64,000 nt of DNA, taken from NCBI GenBank assembly GCA_025531455.1, contig JAMYHL010000001.1:1488001-1552000 (forward strand). Reading direction: 5' to 3'. A program made the position numbers and the translations under genes. The notes under the pieces are model-generated. The model was not told the origin of the DNA, ran no database searches, and saw only the letters and a program-made list of their open reading frames with translations. This DNA comes from Apiotrichum sp. Y4204 (Eukaryota > Basidiomycota > Tremellomycetes > Trichosporonales > Trichosporonaceae). The stretch's first letter is position 1; every line of letters starts with the position of its first letter. This document shows positions 23,034 to 33,769 of the stretch, piece by piece.

Positions 23034-23454
23034 GAGCAGGCTTTGCGGCAGCAATGCTGTGGTTCTCTCGTTCTCGAAGCTCGAATCCCGCTTCCGACCA
23101 ACGCCACCATTGTCATGAGAATGCTCCGGTTTGCTCCCAAACCCCGCCTGTTCTTTGTTCACGTGCATGCATGCACCCTCCTGTTATGAAATCCGTACTC
23201 TTACTCTATCTACTTTTGCTATGCATGCACAACATAAGCTCTCAATGCGGGCGAAACTGCTGCATCCTATCAGCTCCTTGGAAGCCCAGTCGGCCATGTC
23301 CGATCGCTGCTACTGATCCTGGCGATGACGCAAGGAGGTTAAGGAGGGATTCTTATCACGCGGAATGCCGCATCTCTCGAGCACATCGAGCACAACACTG
23401 CTCGCTATCTCTTTCACATCCTCGCCATTGCTTCTTCATACATAATCATCCACA
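23034..23454. other. Intergenic region upstream of the aminotransferase
   Basis: Contains the 3' flank of the phosphodiesterase and presumably the aminotransferase promoter. The sequence is moderately AT-rich with no clear TATA box and no gene. Confidence 0.5.
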
Positions 23455-24827
23455 ATGCCCGTCTCCGCAGCCATCGAGGACGCACGCACGCGCTACGCCC
23501 AGCGCAATCCCGCAAGCCTCGAGGCCTTTGAGCGCGCGTCCGCCGCCCTCCCCGGCGGCGGCACGCGGACCACGCTCGCCACCAGCCCGTTTCCCCTCTT
23601 CGTCGCGTCCGGCACCGGCGCGCGCATCACCGATCTCGACGGACACGTCTACCTCGATTTCCTCTCCGACTACACTGCGGGCCTGTTTGGGAAGGATCAT
23701 CCCCACATCCACGCTGCCATCTCTGAAGCGCTCGCTGCCGGCCTCCAGTTTGGCGGGCACACCATCAATGAGGCAAAGTTCGCTGCTGGCCTCGTGGCCC
23801 GCTTTCCCAGTATTGACATGATCCGCTTTGCCAACTCTGGAACCGAGGCGAATCTTCTCGCTATCGCCGCTGCGCTGCGGTACACGAAGCGCAAAAAGGT
23901 TCTCGTGTTTGGTGGCGCGTACCATGGCTCCCTTCTATGTGGCGTTACGCCCGACGACCCGCCCGCCGAGAAAGGAGGCGTGCTTCGCGCGCCCTTTGTA
24001 CGTGTCTTCTCGCCGGCAAAGCTGACCCCAGGACTTTGTGGTCGCGCCATACAACGACCTCGAGGCAACCACTGCGCTCGTGACCCCTGATGTCGGCGCG
24101 ATTGTCGTCGAGCCAATGCTCGGTGCTGGAGGCTGCGTGAGTAATGGCCGAGCAGCCATTCAAGACCGTATCTAATGCCAGATCCCCGCTGATACGGTGT
24201 TCCTCATCGGCCTGCGTGACCTCGCGACGCGCACCGGCACCGTTCTCATCTTTGACGAGGTGCAGACTGCGCGTCTCTCCATTGGCGGGCGCCAAAAGCT
24301 GCTGGGAATCACGCCGGACATGACCACACTCGGCAAGTTCTTTGGTGGCGGGTTCGCGTTTGGTGCCTTTGGGGGGAAGAAAGAGATCATGTCCATGTGA
24401 GTGGGAGTTTGGGAAATTTGGCGGTGCTGACTCTAGGTTTGACAGCAGCCGTCCGGGCGCGGTATCCCATGGCGGAACGTTCAACAATGCGCCGCTGACG
24501 ATGGCTGCCGGAGCTGCAGCTCTGGACGTTCTCACGGAGCCTGCGCTGGATGCGCTCAATACTCTTGGCGACGTGATGCGCGCAGAGCTCAACACCAAGC
24601 TGGCCGGCACGCCGTTCAGCGTCACTGGCCTCGGGTCCGTCAACCAGCTGCACTGCAAGGAGGGGGCGGACGCGCTCGAGCTGCTCTACTTCCTCCTCCT
24701 CGAAAAGGGGTTCTGGGTCGCGCAGCGCGGGACAATCGCGCTCTCGCTCGCGCACACGCCGGAAGACGTCGAGGCGTATGTCGAGGCCGTGGTGCTGTCT
24801 GCCCATGAGGTCGTGGCGGCAATGTAA
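23455..24827 (+). CDS. PLP-dependent class III aminotransferase (glutamate-1-semialdehyde aminomutase-like)
   Basis: Fold type I PLP enzyme most like glutamate-1-semialdehyde 2,1-aminomutases. Visible: LPGGGTRTT near residue 33, [26 protein letters not shown] (PLP phosphate pocket), [15 protein letters not shown] with the PLP-nitrogen Asp, and [10 protein letters not shown] with the Schiff-base Lys. Later [15 protein letters not shown] fits the second phosphate site. Four exons; introns 23998-24031 (34 nt), 24137-24181 and 24397-24436, all keeping frame. Stop TAA 24825-24827. Fungi make 5-aminolevulinate from glycine and do not need the C5 aminomutase, so the true reaction is probably a different amine or amino acid transamination; the substrate is unknown. 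Confidence 0.85.
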
Positions 24828-25734
24828 TCGGAAGTATTGAGAAGCTATGGATCCGTCTCGTCCCAGGATCCTAACACTAACGGAATGTGAGATTAACTTT
24901 CAGATTCATCGCGTATAGGCTGCCTTCACATCCTGTCTACTCCCAGACTTACAGCCCGAATCGCTCTCCATTTACTTGAGCTCAGAACGGTTAGGCCAAC
25001 CACGCCCTTGTCTTCGCCAGCTGCTCCCCGAAACTCTCATCGCGCCTGTCCCACAACCTCTGGGCCGTCCCCACATTGGAGAGCGCGCAGGTCTTGGGCC
25101 GGCCACTGGGATACCGCTGTCCCCCTTCTGGTTCAGAACGGACGACACCAATATCTCCAAACGGGCCATGCGCCTTGGGTGTGTCCTCCCTGCCTATTGT
25201 CACGGGGCGGCGTAGAGGATGCCTTAACGGCGTACTCGGGACTAATAATACGGATAGCAGTGATGCTAACAGTGAGACAAGAGGATGATACATACTTTAG
25301 GGAGACCACGGTCCAGTGGCTGGTACTTAGAGTATGGAGGTCCGCTGGGCATGAACGGCCTTATGTATGTGGGCGGACGAGAACTACTGTATGAGGGTCC
25401 GTGAGAACCCCGCAGGATCTAGCTCCGGGGTCTCGTAGAATATCTCGTGACACCTATCAGCTCAGACGCAGCTAACGAAGCCGACTCACACAACGAGTCG
25501 TACTCGTCGGTCCCTCACATGTGAACCTCGTAGTCGAGCCCATGACTCTCCAATACAAACACATGCACAGCTGTTGGAACCGCAAAATCGTGCACGATCT
25601 TGATGCGCGTGCATGCATTGCCATGGTAAAAGGCGCCCGGGCACGTCTGGCGCGACCTGACTACTGACCGTTGACTACCTGACGCGATCCGACGCATGTC
25701 CCCAGTAGTACTGTACCAGGAACAAATGGGAGGG

Positions 25735-25794
25735 AGCCGGAAGCCGACACACCGTCGTTAGCAGTTCTGGAACGGTCTTACGACATGGTGCGAC
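25735..25794. repeat. Dispersed repeat copy 1 (partner at 47579-47636)
   Basis: The first 43 bp match the sequence beginning at 47579 at 39 positions, and the similarity continues weakly into the next 15-17 bp. Weaker similarity extends upstream (a shared CCAGT and a GGAA-AAA-TGG block). Both copies lie in gene-poor DNA in the same orientation. A relic of a mobile element is the simplest explanation. Confidence 0.6.
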
Positions 25795-26166
25795 ATTGGA
25801 TTCACAGGGCCTCTACCTTCCAAGAAAGCTGACATTTTATGGCGCGCCAGTCTCGCGATTCCGTAGTCAGTCATCAGCTCAGTCACAGGTAGCAGTGGCG
25901 ACCACCCGTGATGAAGACGATTGTGACTCGAACTCGCCGACGATGTCGGGCAACTCGACGGGCTGGCTCTGGTCGACGACCTTCACCAACACTCCGATCG
26001 CCATTCCGATCGCCATTCCGCCATGGCCCCGACGCTACGCCCCCGCCAGGACCCGGCAACCCAGCGCGACAATAAGCCACTGCCCCCGGCGTGCTCGCCG
26101 CATACCTACGTCCGCGTCCGCGTTCCTCTCTCCCACATGTCATGTTGCATGGGGGGAGCCGGGGGG

Positions 26167-26297
26167 CCCGTCGAAGTTGCCGCCATGAAGCATTTGGGCG
26201 CGGACGCGGTTCTTGTGCGGGCCACGAGCGTGCCCGTCGAAGTTGCCGCTGTGAAGCATCAGGGCGCGCGCGCGATTCATGCCGGTCCCCGAGCGCG
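26167..26297. repeat. 66-bp tandem duplication, diverged
   Basis: Units begin at 26167 and 26233, both with CCCGTCGAAGTTGCCGC and then GAAGCAT. The period of 66 is a multiple of three, so it keeps frame on either strand: PVEVAA-KH-GA on plus, or MLH-GNFDG on minus. No full gene could be built around it. Confidence 0.75.
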
Positions 26298-27117
26298 ACA
26301 TCAGGTCACTTCCCGGCGTGTGGACCGCTCTCGACGGCAATGACCGCTGTATCGTCGGCGTGTACCGACACCACCAGGTACGGTGTTCACGTTCGCCGAG
26401 CACCTTTCTATGGGTTTGAGAGCCGCCCGGCCCTTCTTGTCAGGAGCATCACTGTTCAAATAGGACGCGCAGCCGAAGCCGGTGACCAAGACGCCTGTAG
26501 ACCAAGCTCGTTTGGGAACGACGCAGGTGCGCGGGCAGAGTGAGATCGCCAAGATTCTGCTTTCATACGTCTGCAAGTATCTACACCGCGTCGAGCTACG
26601 CATGGAGTCGTCCCTCCGACCACACCCAGACGCCGACAAGGCTTTCAGGGGCGAAACCCGAAGCCTATCCCCGCGTCGCCTGCCAGCCATGGTTGTCACG
26701 AGCGAGGGGCGAGTGACGATCCTTCTAGCTCCACGCCGTCCGGACTTGCGGCGATCCTAGTGCAGTCTCGAAGTCCGAATACGGACTCGGCGACGGTGTG
26801 GGGGCGTGGCGCGGGGTAATACAATGCATTAGGAACTAACAGGTAGTCCCAGAGACAGTCGAAGGTACAGTATGATACAGTATAGCACCACTGTAGAACT
26901 TCAGGCTAAGGTATCGTAACCTTGTCAAGGTCGAACTGTTCAACAAGTCACTAGTACCGTTTGAAGATGAATGCTACCCCGACTGTCCGCTACAACCGTA
27001 GCCTGTCAATAGACAGTCTTCGAAGCTGTGATTTGCTTGATTGGACGAACTGTGCTGGGGCCGCCTGAGCTCAACGAGTGCGCGATGAGGTCGAGGTTGG
27101 AGAACGTGTGATGGCGG

Positions 27118-27503
27118 CTAGTATTCGTATCCACAGACCAAGCTGCCGTCCGTCTCCTGACAGAAGCCAAAGTGCGCGCCTTCGGCGTACATGCTCATCG
27201 TATCGCGGTAGAGCGCAAACTCGACACCGTGGCAGGCGAGTATTTTGCGGTTTCCCTCCACTACAGGCTCGACGCATCCCCCGGCGCCCACGTCGGTGGA
27301 GCACCGCCAGCCGCCATTGTCGCACGGGCTGAAGGTGATGAGGGCGTTGGAGATGGAGGAGCGGCGGGCCGGGGGTGGTGGGACGCGGGCCGGGGCCGGG
27401 GCGCCGGCGAGGACGAGGGGGAGCGGGGATGCGAGCGCGGGGCCGGAAGGAGGGCTGCGGCGAGGAGGAGGGCGGCGGCGAGGGTGGTGGTCGTCTTCAT
27501 CAT
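27118..27503 (-). CDS. Small secreted cysteine protein (tentative)
   Basis: The start at 27503 gives MMKTTTTLAAALLLAAALL, a good signal peptide, followed by Pro/Ser-rich sequence. The mature part is read in another frame: CDNGGWRCSTDVGAGGC, then LACHGVEFALY and FGFCQETDGSLVCGYEY before TAG at 27118, with six cysteines in all. A single intron of about 56 nt ending ACCTTCAG would join the two frames, but its donor (GTCCCA) is poor, so a frameshift or sequencing error is an alternative. A TATA-like TATATAT lies 85 bp upstream. No family recognised; six Cys and export suggest a disulfide-bonded secreted protein. Confidence 0.55.
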
Positions 27504-29154
27504 GGACAAGAAAGAAGAATGTGCCTGTGCCTTCGATGATAGTGCCTGTAGATGATGGAGAGAACTATGCTTGACTGTCTTGGATGGATATATACGAGAT
27601 CCCCCACCGTTCTTACCGATCAGATGAGATGCACAGAACGTTTGGGCAGAACCACATCGCTCTGCATAGCATTCGCCATTCTCTGCGTGTGCTGTACAGG
27701 ACGTTTCGATCTGAAGCTGGTTGCCATGTCGACGACTGCCTGCATAAGGGACTCTGTGTGAGATGAGGCACGGCGGGGTGCGTTTCACCCGCAGCGGCGG
27801 GCAGAGCGTGAAGCGTGAGCATGAAGAGTGAGAGAGTGAGCGTGAGCATGAGCATGAGCGTGTGAGTCAGAAAAGGCACAGACTGTACCCAGAACCATAA
27901 CGAGAGGGACGATGAGCTCGAGCTCGTGATATCTGGAGACCAGTTGGCCTGCGCAGCCTTTTGCCGCACCCCTCATCCCTGATACTCCTATGTATGTCTC
28001 CGCGCCGCGACCCTTGGCGCATACTCTGCCGCCGTCAAACACAGTTTCATCCATCTCTCCTGCAGGGCGACAGTTTGAGTGTAGACAGCCGCTCGCGCCG
28101 CCCGGCAGCTTGTGCGGCTTCTGCGGGTGCGATGCTAAACAAGAGATAAGCTCAACAGGATGCTGTAAACCCTCAAATCCCTCGATGCGATGCGGGGCGG
28201 CAGCTTACTCCGACCGAACCCCAAACCTCCAAACCTCTGCAGATGCAGATGGTGCTCGGGATCGAGAAAGAAGCGCAGGCCAGCGCGTCGGGTGCAAGCT
28301 TGAGCATCGCAGACTGAATCTACCTTGGTGTCAGTGGCTTGACGTCGGTTGTCCATACCGGCTGGATGTATTGGATGACCACTGGCCGGAGCACGGTACT
28401 CACGGTCCAGGAGATGCATCGGCGCGCGTTGCCGTTCTGGTCTCGGCGGCGAACAGATGACAGCAGTACACTTGCACACTTGCCCATCTCGTAAACTGTT
28501 CCCCTTGTGCGTTGGAAACGGCGCACACATGTCAACAACCATCCCCTGGAATCAGAGTGCCCCCTGTGTATTACTCTCATCCCGCTGCAGGCCCTGATTC
28601 AACACGAGACGAAACGCTGAGAGACGACATGACGACCGGCGCGCTTGTGCCGGCTGCGCCCAACACGACATTGCGACCTCGTGCGGACCACGGGGTGCTT
28701 TCTGTGAGCTGTTAATGAATGGACTGTGACTCCGTGGTCTTGTCATGTGGGAAGTACGTTTTGGTGTCAACTGCCAGTCGCGTCCTTGATCGTGGTCCCT
28801 CGAGTCGTTGCCGAGATTACATATTGCCAACCGGAACCGGTAGACGCTAACATCCCCCCAGGACGTCGTGACAGTGGACATACTCATACACACCAACAAA
28901 TTGTCGCTCCTCGCTGCCTCTGGACGCCTGGTGGACGGCCAGAGTCGAGTTGAGAGTCGGAGTCGATTCGTGTCGATGTGCGACTCGGCAACTCGGGGAC
29001 CGATCTCGTCCGGTGCGATCGGACATGGCCGATACTAACAACCGGGGCGGAGGCCATCACAAGGTGTGTGCCTTGTATGTTCAACACCGACTTTTTTTCT
29101 TCTCATCCCAACATCCTTTTCTCCCCATCTCTCACATAGACAACATATAGCTAG
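27504..29154. other. Intergenic 1.6 kb; no gene seen
   Basis: Upstream regions of two divergent genes. A degenerate GTGAGCAT-type simple repeat lies at about 27808-27862. No other feature supported. Confidence 0.5.
27588..27594 (-). promoter_or_regulatory. TATA-like box of the small secreted Cys protein
   Basis: TATATAT on the minus strand, 85 bp before the start codon at 27503. Spacing fits a fungal core promoter. Confidence 0.4.
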
Positions 29155-29967
29155 ATGACCGCGTCCCTGCGCATCCGCAAGCTCCCGCGCGACACCCCGC
29201 CGGGGGACATTGCCGCTGCCGCCAAGCTCATTGAGCGCGCGTTTGACGGCTCCGAGGTCAGCGCCGTGTGGAAGGGCGACGATCCCGAGCTCGTCCTTGC
29301 GCGCTGTGAGGGGCTCGTGACCACGTCGACGCTCGACCTTGTCGCATACGTTGCCGAGGACGAGACCGGGCGCATGATTGGTGTCATGCTCGTCAAGCCG
29401 CCGGGCTTTGAGCACGGCAAGAGGTGGGTAAAGCAAGAGGAAGCTCATCTCATTCCAGCCCCAACGTCAATGGTCCGCATGCGAAGCGCGTCGAGGCCAT
29501 CGCTGCACGATACCCGGAGCTGGAGGCCGCTGCCAAGCAGGTACGTTGAAGCTTACTCATCGTCTTCCGTTTCCCCAGCCCTCCCCACTCACACGCAGCT
29601 CAAAGAGGAGGTCGCGATCCTGAAGAAGGAGGCGTACGGGCCCAACGACGTGACGGACACATGGTACATCTCTCACCTTGCAATTGATCCGGACGTGCAG
29701 AGCCAGGGCGCGGGCGGCGCGCTGCTCCGCGAACTACTGGGAGAGATTGGCGGCGCAAAGTCCACGCTGCTCACGCTCAGCGAGCGCCTGGTGAGTGCCA
29801 AGCGGAGACGCTGCAGTGAAGGGTTCTCTGCTAACTGACCACAGGTCGAGTATTACAAGCGGTTTGGTTACCACAATCTCGGAGAGCGCGCATTCATGGC
29901 GGGCAAGACGCCCATCCGCATGTGGGCAATGGGGACGGCCAACGTCGGCGTCAAGGCCGAGGCGTAG
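29155..29967 (+). CDS. GNAT-family N-acetyltransferase
   Basis: Predicted acetyl-CoA-dependent acetyltransferase. Four exons join in frame through introns starting near 29426, 29539 and 29790. The GNAT core is clear: strand 4 YISHLAIDPDVQSQGAGGALL contains motif A (Q/R-x-x-G-x-G/A, here QSQGAG), followed by the helix LLRELLGEIGG, then LLTLSERL and VEYYKRFGYHNLGE, the motif B stretch in which the Tyr closes the acetyl-CoA site. The N-terminal part (AAKLIERAFDGSEVSAVW) is the usual acceptor-binding helix region. About 220 residues. The acceptor is unknown. The start is the ATG right after an in-frame TAG in the leader. Confidence 0.88.
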
Positions 29968-30347
29968 CTGCGTGAGGTGTGACGGGCGATGGCGAGAGGC
30001 GGGTGGAACAATATGTGTGAGGCGCCTCGGATCGGAAGATGGTACCCGGGTTAATGGGGATGTTGATGGCGCTCACAAGCGAGGGGCGGAGAAGGGGGCG
30101 TTTAGATTCTGGTTAGTCACTACTCGGCAGGCGAGAGCTAGAGCGAGTACATGGCCTGCATGGAGTTACTCATTGACTGCATGGCGGGACGCCACGGAGA
30201 CTGATGGGTACACTAACTACAATGATTCACAATAGACACGACCTCTCCAGGAGGCATGAAATGGGACACGTATCAATAAGCTCTCTAGTGATCTCTAAGC
30301 TCTAAACGCTCTCAAATGCGCTGTGGCGACACTCAGCGGTCCAGCCG
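29968..30347. other. Intergenic gap between convergent genes
   Basis: Holds the 3' ends of the GNAT gene and of the orphan gene on the other strand. Nothing else seen. Confidence 0.55.
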
Positions 30348-32012
30348 CTAGAACCCCGTGGCGGTATCAAGGAGGAGCGCGTCCTCGTCCATCCCGTCCG
30401 CATACTCGGACATTGAGAGCAGGCGGATACGGCGGAAGGTCGCCTCGTCGTGCCCGATCCAGCGGGTATTGTCTGTGAAAAAGCCTGGAGTTAGTCCAAC
30501 AAGGGAAACGCGCCCACAGTTGTTGGAGGCAGCCGAGGCGGCGAGGTCGGCGGCTGCGACATCGGAGAGGTCGGCGGTATCGAGGCCGACGACGTGCACA
30601 TCTCCCACGGGGAACGCGAGGGCGAGTTCGGCGACAACATCCCACTGCCAGGGGTTGAGGACGCGGAGCGTCACCGGAACGAGGGGCGCGCGGGGCCGGT
30701 CGGCGACCTGCGGCTGCCAGATAAGTGTAACCTGAGCGGTCTCGTGCTCCAGGCCGTCCCAGCACGCACGGGGTGAGATCGCGACGCCGTCATGCACGAC
30801 GACTACGCGCTCTGTGTCCCGGCGTGGGCTGTACGTTGCCCAGCGGTGACAAGCCTCGATGAGCGTCGGACACATGCGGACAGGCACGAGGTCCGAGGAG
30901 AAGAGGACGACCTTGCGCGCCGGAAAGGGGAACCACGGGAGGTATCCGCGGCGCGGGGCAGGCGCAGGGATGATGCGGAGATGGGAGAGGGCAGCGAACG
31001 CGAGCGGGAAGAGGATGCCGGGGCGGGTGGGCTCAGTCGGGATATTACCGAGCACGTCGACGACGCGTGTGCTGGACTCAAGGATACGGAGGATGCGGCG
31101 CGCCGCGAGCGCCTCACCCCGGGATACGGGGCCGAGTGCGAGCGAGTCGACGGCGGGCAGGCGGTGGCCGCCGCGCGCGCGGACGGCCACGCGCCCGTTC
31201 CCAGTGTACGAGAGCACAATGTGGTGCACTTGCTCGGCGTCGACGACATCACGCAGCGTGCGGGAAGATGCGCGGACGGCGGCCTGCGCTGCGCGGGGGA
31301 AGTAGGGAACGGCAAGGGCGAGGACGCGCTCCGCGAGGGAGGTTGGTGCGCGGGCGGGATCGCGGCGGAGGAGGTTGGGATGCGGGTGGGAGCCGGGATC
31401 GCGGACAAAGCGGCCGTTGGTGGTCACTACTGGCCCATTCGGCGTTGGGACTACCGGCGGACCAAGGGCGTGCAGGCGCACGCCCCGGCCATCGTACAGC
31501 GTGCTCCCGCTCAGGCGGTCGGCGCTCGTGTTGGCGACGGGCTGTGCGGCGTGCGCGGGGTGCGCGGGGTGGCTGAGGCGCCAGCTGTACTGGCCCGTCG
31601 CGCTAAAGCTGCTGTCTGTGGAGATGGTGCGCGGAGGCGAGTCGGTGCTGGAACCCTCGGGCGTGCCTCCGTTCGGACTGTGACCGTTGGGACAGCCATC
31701 CCGGTTTGGGGGCTGAGGCCACGCGTAGTAGTCGAGGAGGCTGAGTGTCGTCGCGTCCGCGTCGCTGTCCTCGGAGGTCGAGTCGGCGAGCATCTCGACT
31801 TGGTCTGTCGTGTAGTCGTGGTGGCCATTCACGCCATTGGCCGCTGCGTACGAGCGGTTAAGCATGACGGAGCGCGGGGGACGACTCGGCGCGGCAGGCT
31901 CGTTGCCGCCATTGCCGGTGATGTTGCTGTGAACATTCGCGTTCACGTCGTCGTCCTCGTCCTCGTCGCGCCGCCCGTTGGGCTGGTACATGGCGTTCTT
32001 GTTAGTGTTCAT
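30348..32012 (-). CDS. Orphan protein with disordered N-terminus and ordered C-terminal half
   Basis: A single uninterrupted frame of 554 codons, ending ATGF then TAG; family not recognised. Residues 1 to about 210 are acidic, Asn/Ser/Pro-rich and disordered. From about residue 215 the sequence is more ordered, with alternating strands and helices: VHHIVLSYTGNGRVAVRARGG, AARRILRILESSTRVVDVLG, RKVVLFSSDLVPVRMCPTL, RVVVVHDGVAISP and VGDVHVVGLDTADL. No signal peptide or membrane helix. The alternating beta/alpha pattern suggests a Rossmann-like or F-box-companion fold, but no catalytic motif is evident. It faces a GNAT gene tail to tail. Confidence 0.8.
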   Translation of the reverse strand: MNTNKNAMYQPNGRRDEDEDDDVNANVHSNITGNGGNEPAAPSRPPRSVMLNRSYAAANGVNGHHDYTTDQVEMLADSTSEDSDADATTLSLLDYYAWPQPPNRDGCPNGHSPNGGTPEGSSTDSPPRTISTDSSFSATGQYSWRLSHPAHPAHAAQPVANTSADRLSGSTLYDGRGVRLHALGPPVVPTPNGPVVTTNGRFVRDPGSHPHPNLLRRDPARAPTSLAERVLALAVPYFPRAAQAAVRASSRTLRDVVDAEQVHHIVLSYTGNGRVAVRARGGHRLPAVDSLALGPVSRGEALAARRILRILESSTRVVDVLGNIPTEPTRPGILFPLAFAALSHLRIIPAPAPRRGYLPWFPFPARKVVLFSSDLVPVRMCPTLIEACHRWATYSPRRDTERVVVVHDGVAISPRACWDGLEHETAQVTLIWQPQVADRPRAPLVPVTLRVLNPWQWDVVAELALAFPVGDVHVVGLDTADLSDVAAADLAASAASNNCGRVSLVGLTPGFFTDNTRWIGHDEATFRRIRLLSMSEYADGMDEDALLLDTATGF

Positions 32013-33009
32013 GATGGGGGTAAGACATCAGTGGATGTCAGAATGCTGCGTCTTATCCCATCTATCCAAGTGGTTTTTTCAGCGCTGCACACAAACAAGC
32101 TGGGTTTACATCATGCGGCGCGAGCATGCTGTGTGCTGGTGTCGGCGGAGGTGCGATGGAGTATTAGTGATGAATGATGGGTGATGGGTGATGAGTGATG
32201 GCCACGGTGTGTGGTGTCACCATTGTGTCGTGTTGACTCAATGACTGAAACTTGGCATGATACAGTGTAGTTTGTACGAGTGTCTGTACTTTATCCATTA
32301 GTCGTTGCCGAGACATCCGCGCAGAGTGAGGCAGCAAACATTGATCAAGAGTGCTACGCCGATGCGACCGCGATCTGGGGGATGAATGGATATTGCTTCC
32401 CATCCTCCCCTCGGAGAGGAAGGCACTGATGGGGGATGTACGGTCGTTTGGGAAACTCAGATAGACGATGGGCTGATGATGAAGTGATGGCGAAACGCGA
32501 GCGGAACCCCCGACGCATGTACAAGGTGCCTTCAAAACGCCGGCAGAGTTTCAAGCAGGAGATGGTGCTCGCTCTCGAGCATCTCGGCGTACTGTGTAAA
32601 TGAACACGCGGGGATGCAATCCAGGAGTTTCCGTCTCCCTATTGTTTCTCACGGGTGCCGCAAGGTCTGACGTGAGCTCCCAATGTCTGTCATTCTGCAA
32701 TGCGAGACAAACAGTAAGCAGTTTGGAAAGACCAGAGGGTGTCGAGCCGACATCAACGGGGGCGGGTGTTGGTGGCATGCCGGCACGGTCGGGCGAGTGT
32801 CAGTAAAGAGGGCGGTCTGCAGCGGACGGTTAGTCTTGGTGCTGGTCTTGCAACTCGCGTTTGGTACTTCTTTCATGGACATTTACCTACGACGCGCCTT
32901 CTTCGATTCCATTCCTATTCCAATTCGAGTTTGAGTTCGCTTCGTGTTCCAAGTTCCGAGTTCCGAGTTCGAGTTCGAGTTCAAGTTTAATCGCGGCGCC
33001 AGCGGGCGC
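32013..33009. other. Intergenic 1 kb; no gene seen
   Basis: Upstream of the orphan gene and downstream of the metallothionein. A degenerate GAGTTC/GAGTTCC simple repeat lies at about 32938-32985. Open frames are short and not convincing. Confidence 0.5.
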
Positions 33010-33361
33010 TCACTTGCACGACGCACACTTGCACTCGGCGCACTTGCATCCGCCCTCGGCGGCGGCGCACTGGCATCCAGCCTCTGACGCGTTGCACCTG
33101 CGTGTTAACGTACAAGTTGGGGCCCACTCGGGACCATCACGCGCACAGAAGCCTGGCTTCTAGATTCTAGCCGCCCGGGGCCGCGCAGCCGCCAACACGC
33201 GATACTCACTGGCACTTGTTTTTGCTGGGGCACTGGGGGCACTCGCACTTGCCCTTCTCGCAGGTACCGCCGCATGGGCACTGGATACCCTGGCCGGGGT
33301 TCGCGCAGCTGCTGTCAGCCGGAAAAGCAAGTGGGACCTACGCGCAGTTGGAGGGCGACAT
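33010..33361 (-). CDS. Metallothionein, cysteine-rich, three exons
   Basis: Small cytosolic metal-binding protein. It is easy to miss because three short exons (33361-33342, 33308-33210, 33097-33010) are separated by introns of 33 and 112 nt. The spliced product is about 68 residues with 17 cysteines, almost all in C-x-C or C-x2-C pairs: CPCGGTCEKGKCECPQC in exon 2 and CKCAECKCASC at the end. It has no aromatic residues, as is typical. Splicing joins a Cys-Ala codon at the first junction and a Gln codon at the second, both in frame; stop TGA 33010-33012. Likely binds Cu(I) or Zn(II), as Cryptococcus metallothioneins do; metal choice and regulation cannot be read here. Neighbour is a glutathione-dependent enzyme. 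Confidence 0.88.
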
Positions 33362-33769
33362 TGTTGATGTGAGATGAGCTGGGAGAGGAGAGGAGAAGCG
33401 AACAGGGAGAACGTTGGGTTTGGAGGGGAGTGGATGGGGTTGAGTGAGCCTCCGGCAACGCAGCTGTCCTTTATCTACTCATCCATCTACACACGCTCCA
33501 CATTGTCAGTGGTGGCTGTGTCAATTGGCGCAACGCAACACGAGGGAGACAATGGCAGGCTGAGGCTCGGTTAACAACACGCCACAGGGCAGCAACGTCA
33601 TCGCGGAGATTGCCGTCAGATGTCAGCCGAATTGCAGTCCCCATTCGAATGCTCGGGAAGCGATGGAAGAGGTGCATTGTGGAGCATACAGCAACGAGCG
33701 CGTTGTTTGGCAACCAGCACACAATGGAGCTCACTTTGTGTTTTGTTCTCACGCTCCCACGTTATCGGC
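33362..33769. promoter_or_regulatory. Metallothionein upstream region
   Basis: 408 bp between the metallothionein start and the stop of the GST-like gene; both genes are on the minus strand. It should hold the metallothionein promoter. I see no exact copy of TTTGCTC (a copper-factor site in Cryptococcus) and no clear TATA box. Confidence 0.4.

Larger units (their letters stand above)
24828..27117. other. Gene-poor 2.3 kb with repeat fragments
   Basis: No coding gene can be supported. It holds one copy of a dispersed repeat (25735-25794), a 12-bp repeat ATTCCGATCGCC near 25994, and a 66-bp tandem duplication (26167-26297). This may be decayed transposon or duplicated DNA; no transposase or reverse transcriptase motif is readable. 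Confidence 0.5.
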
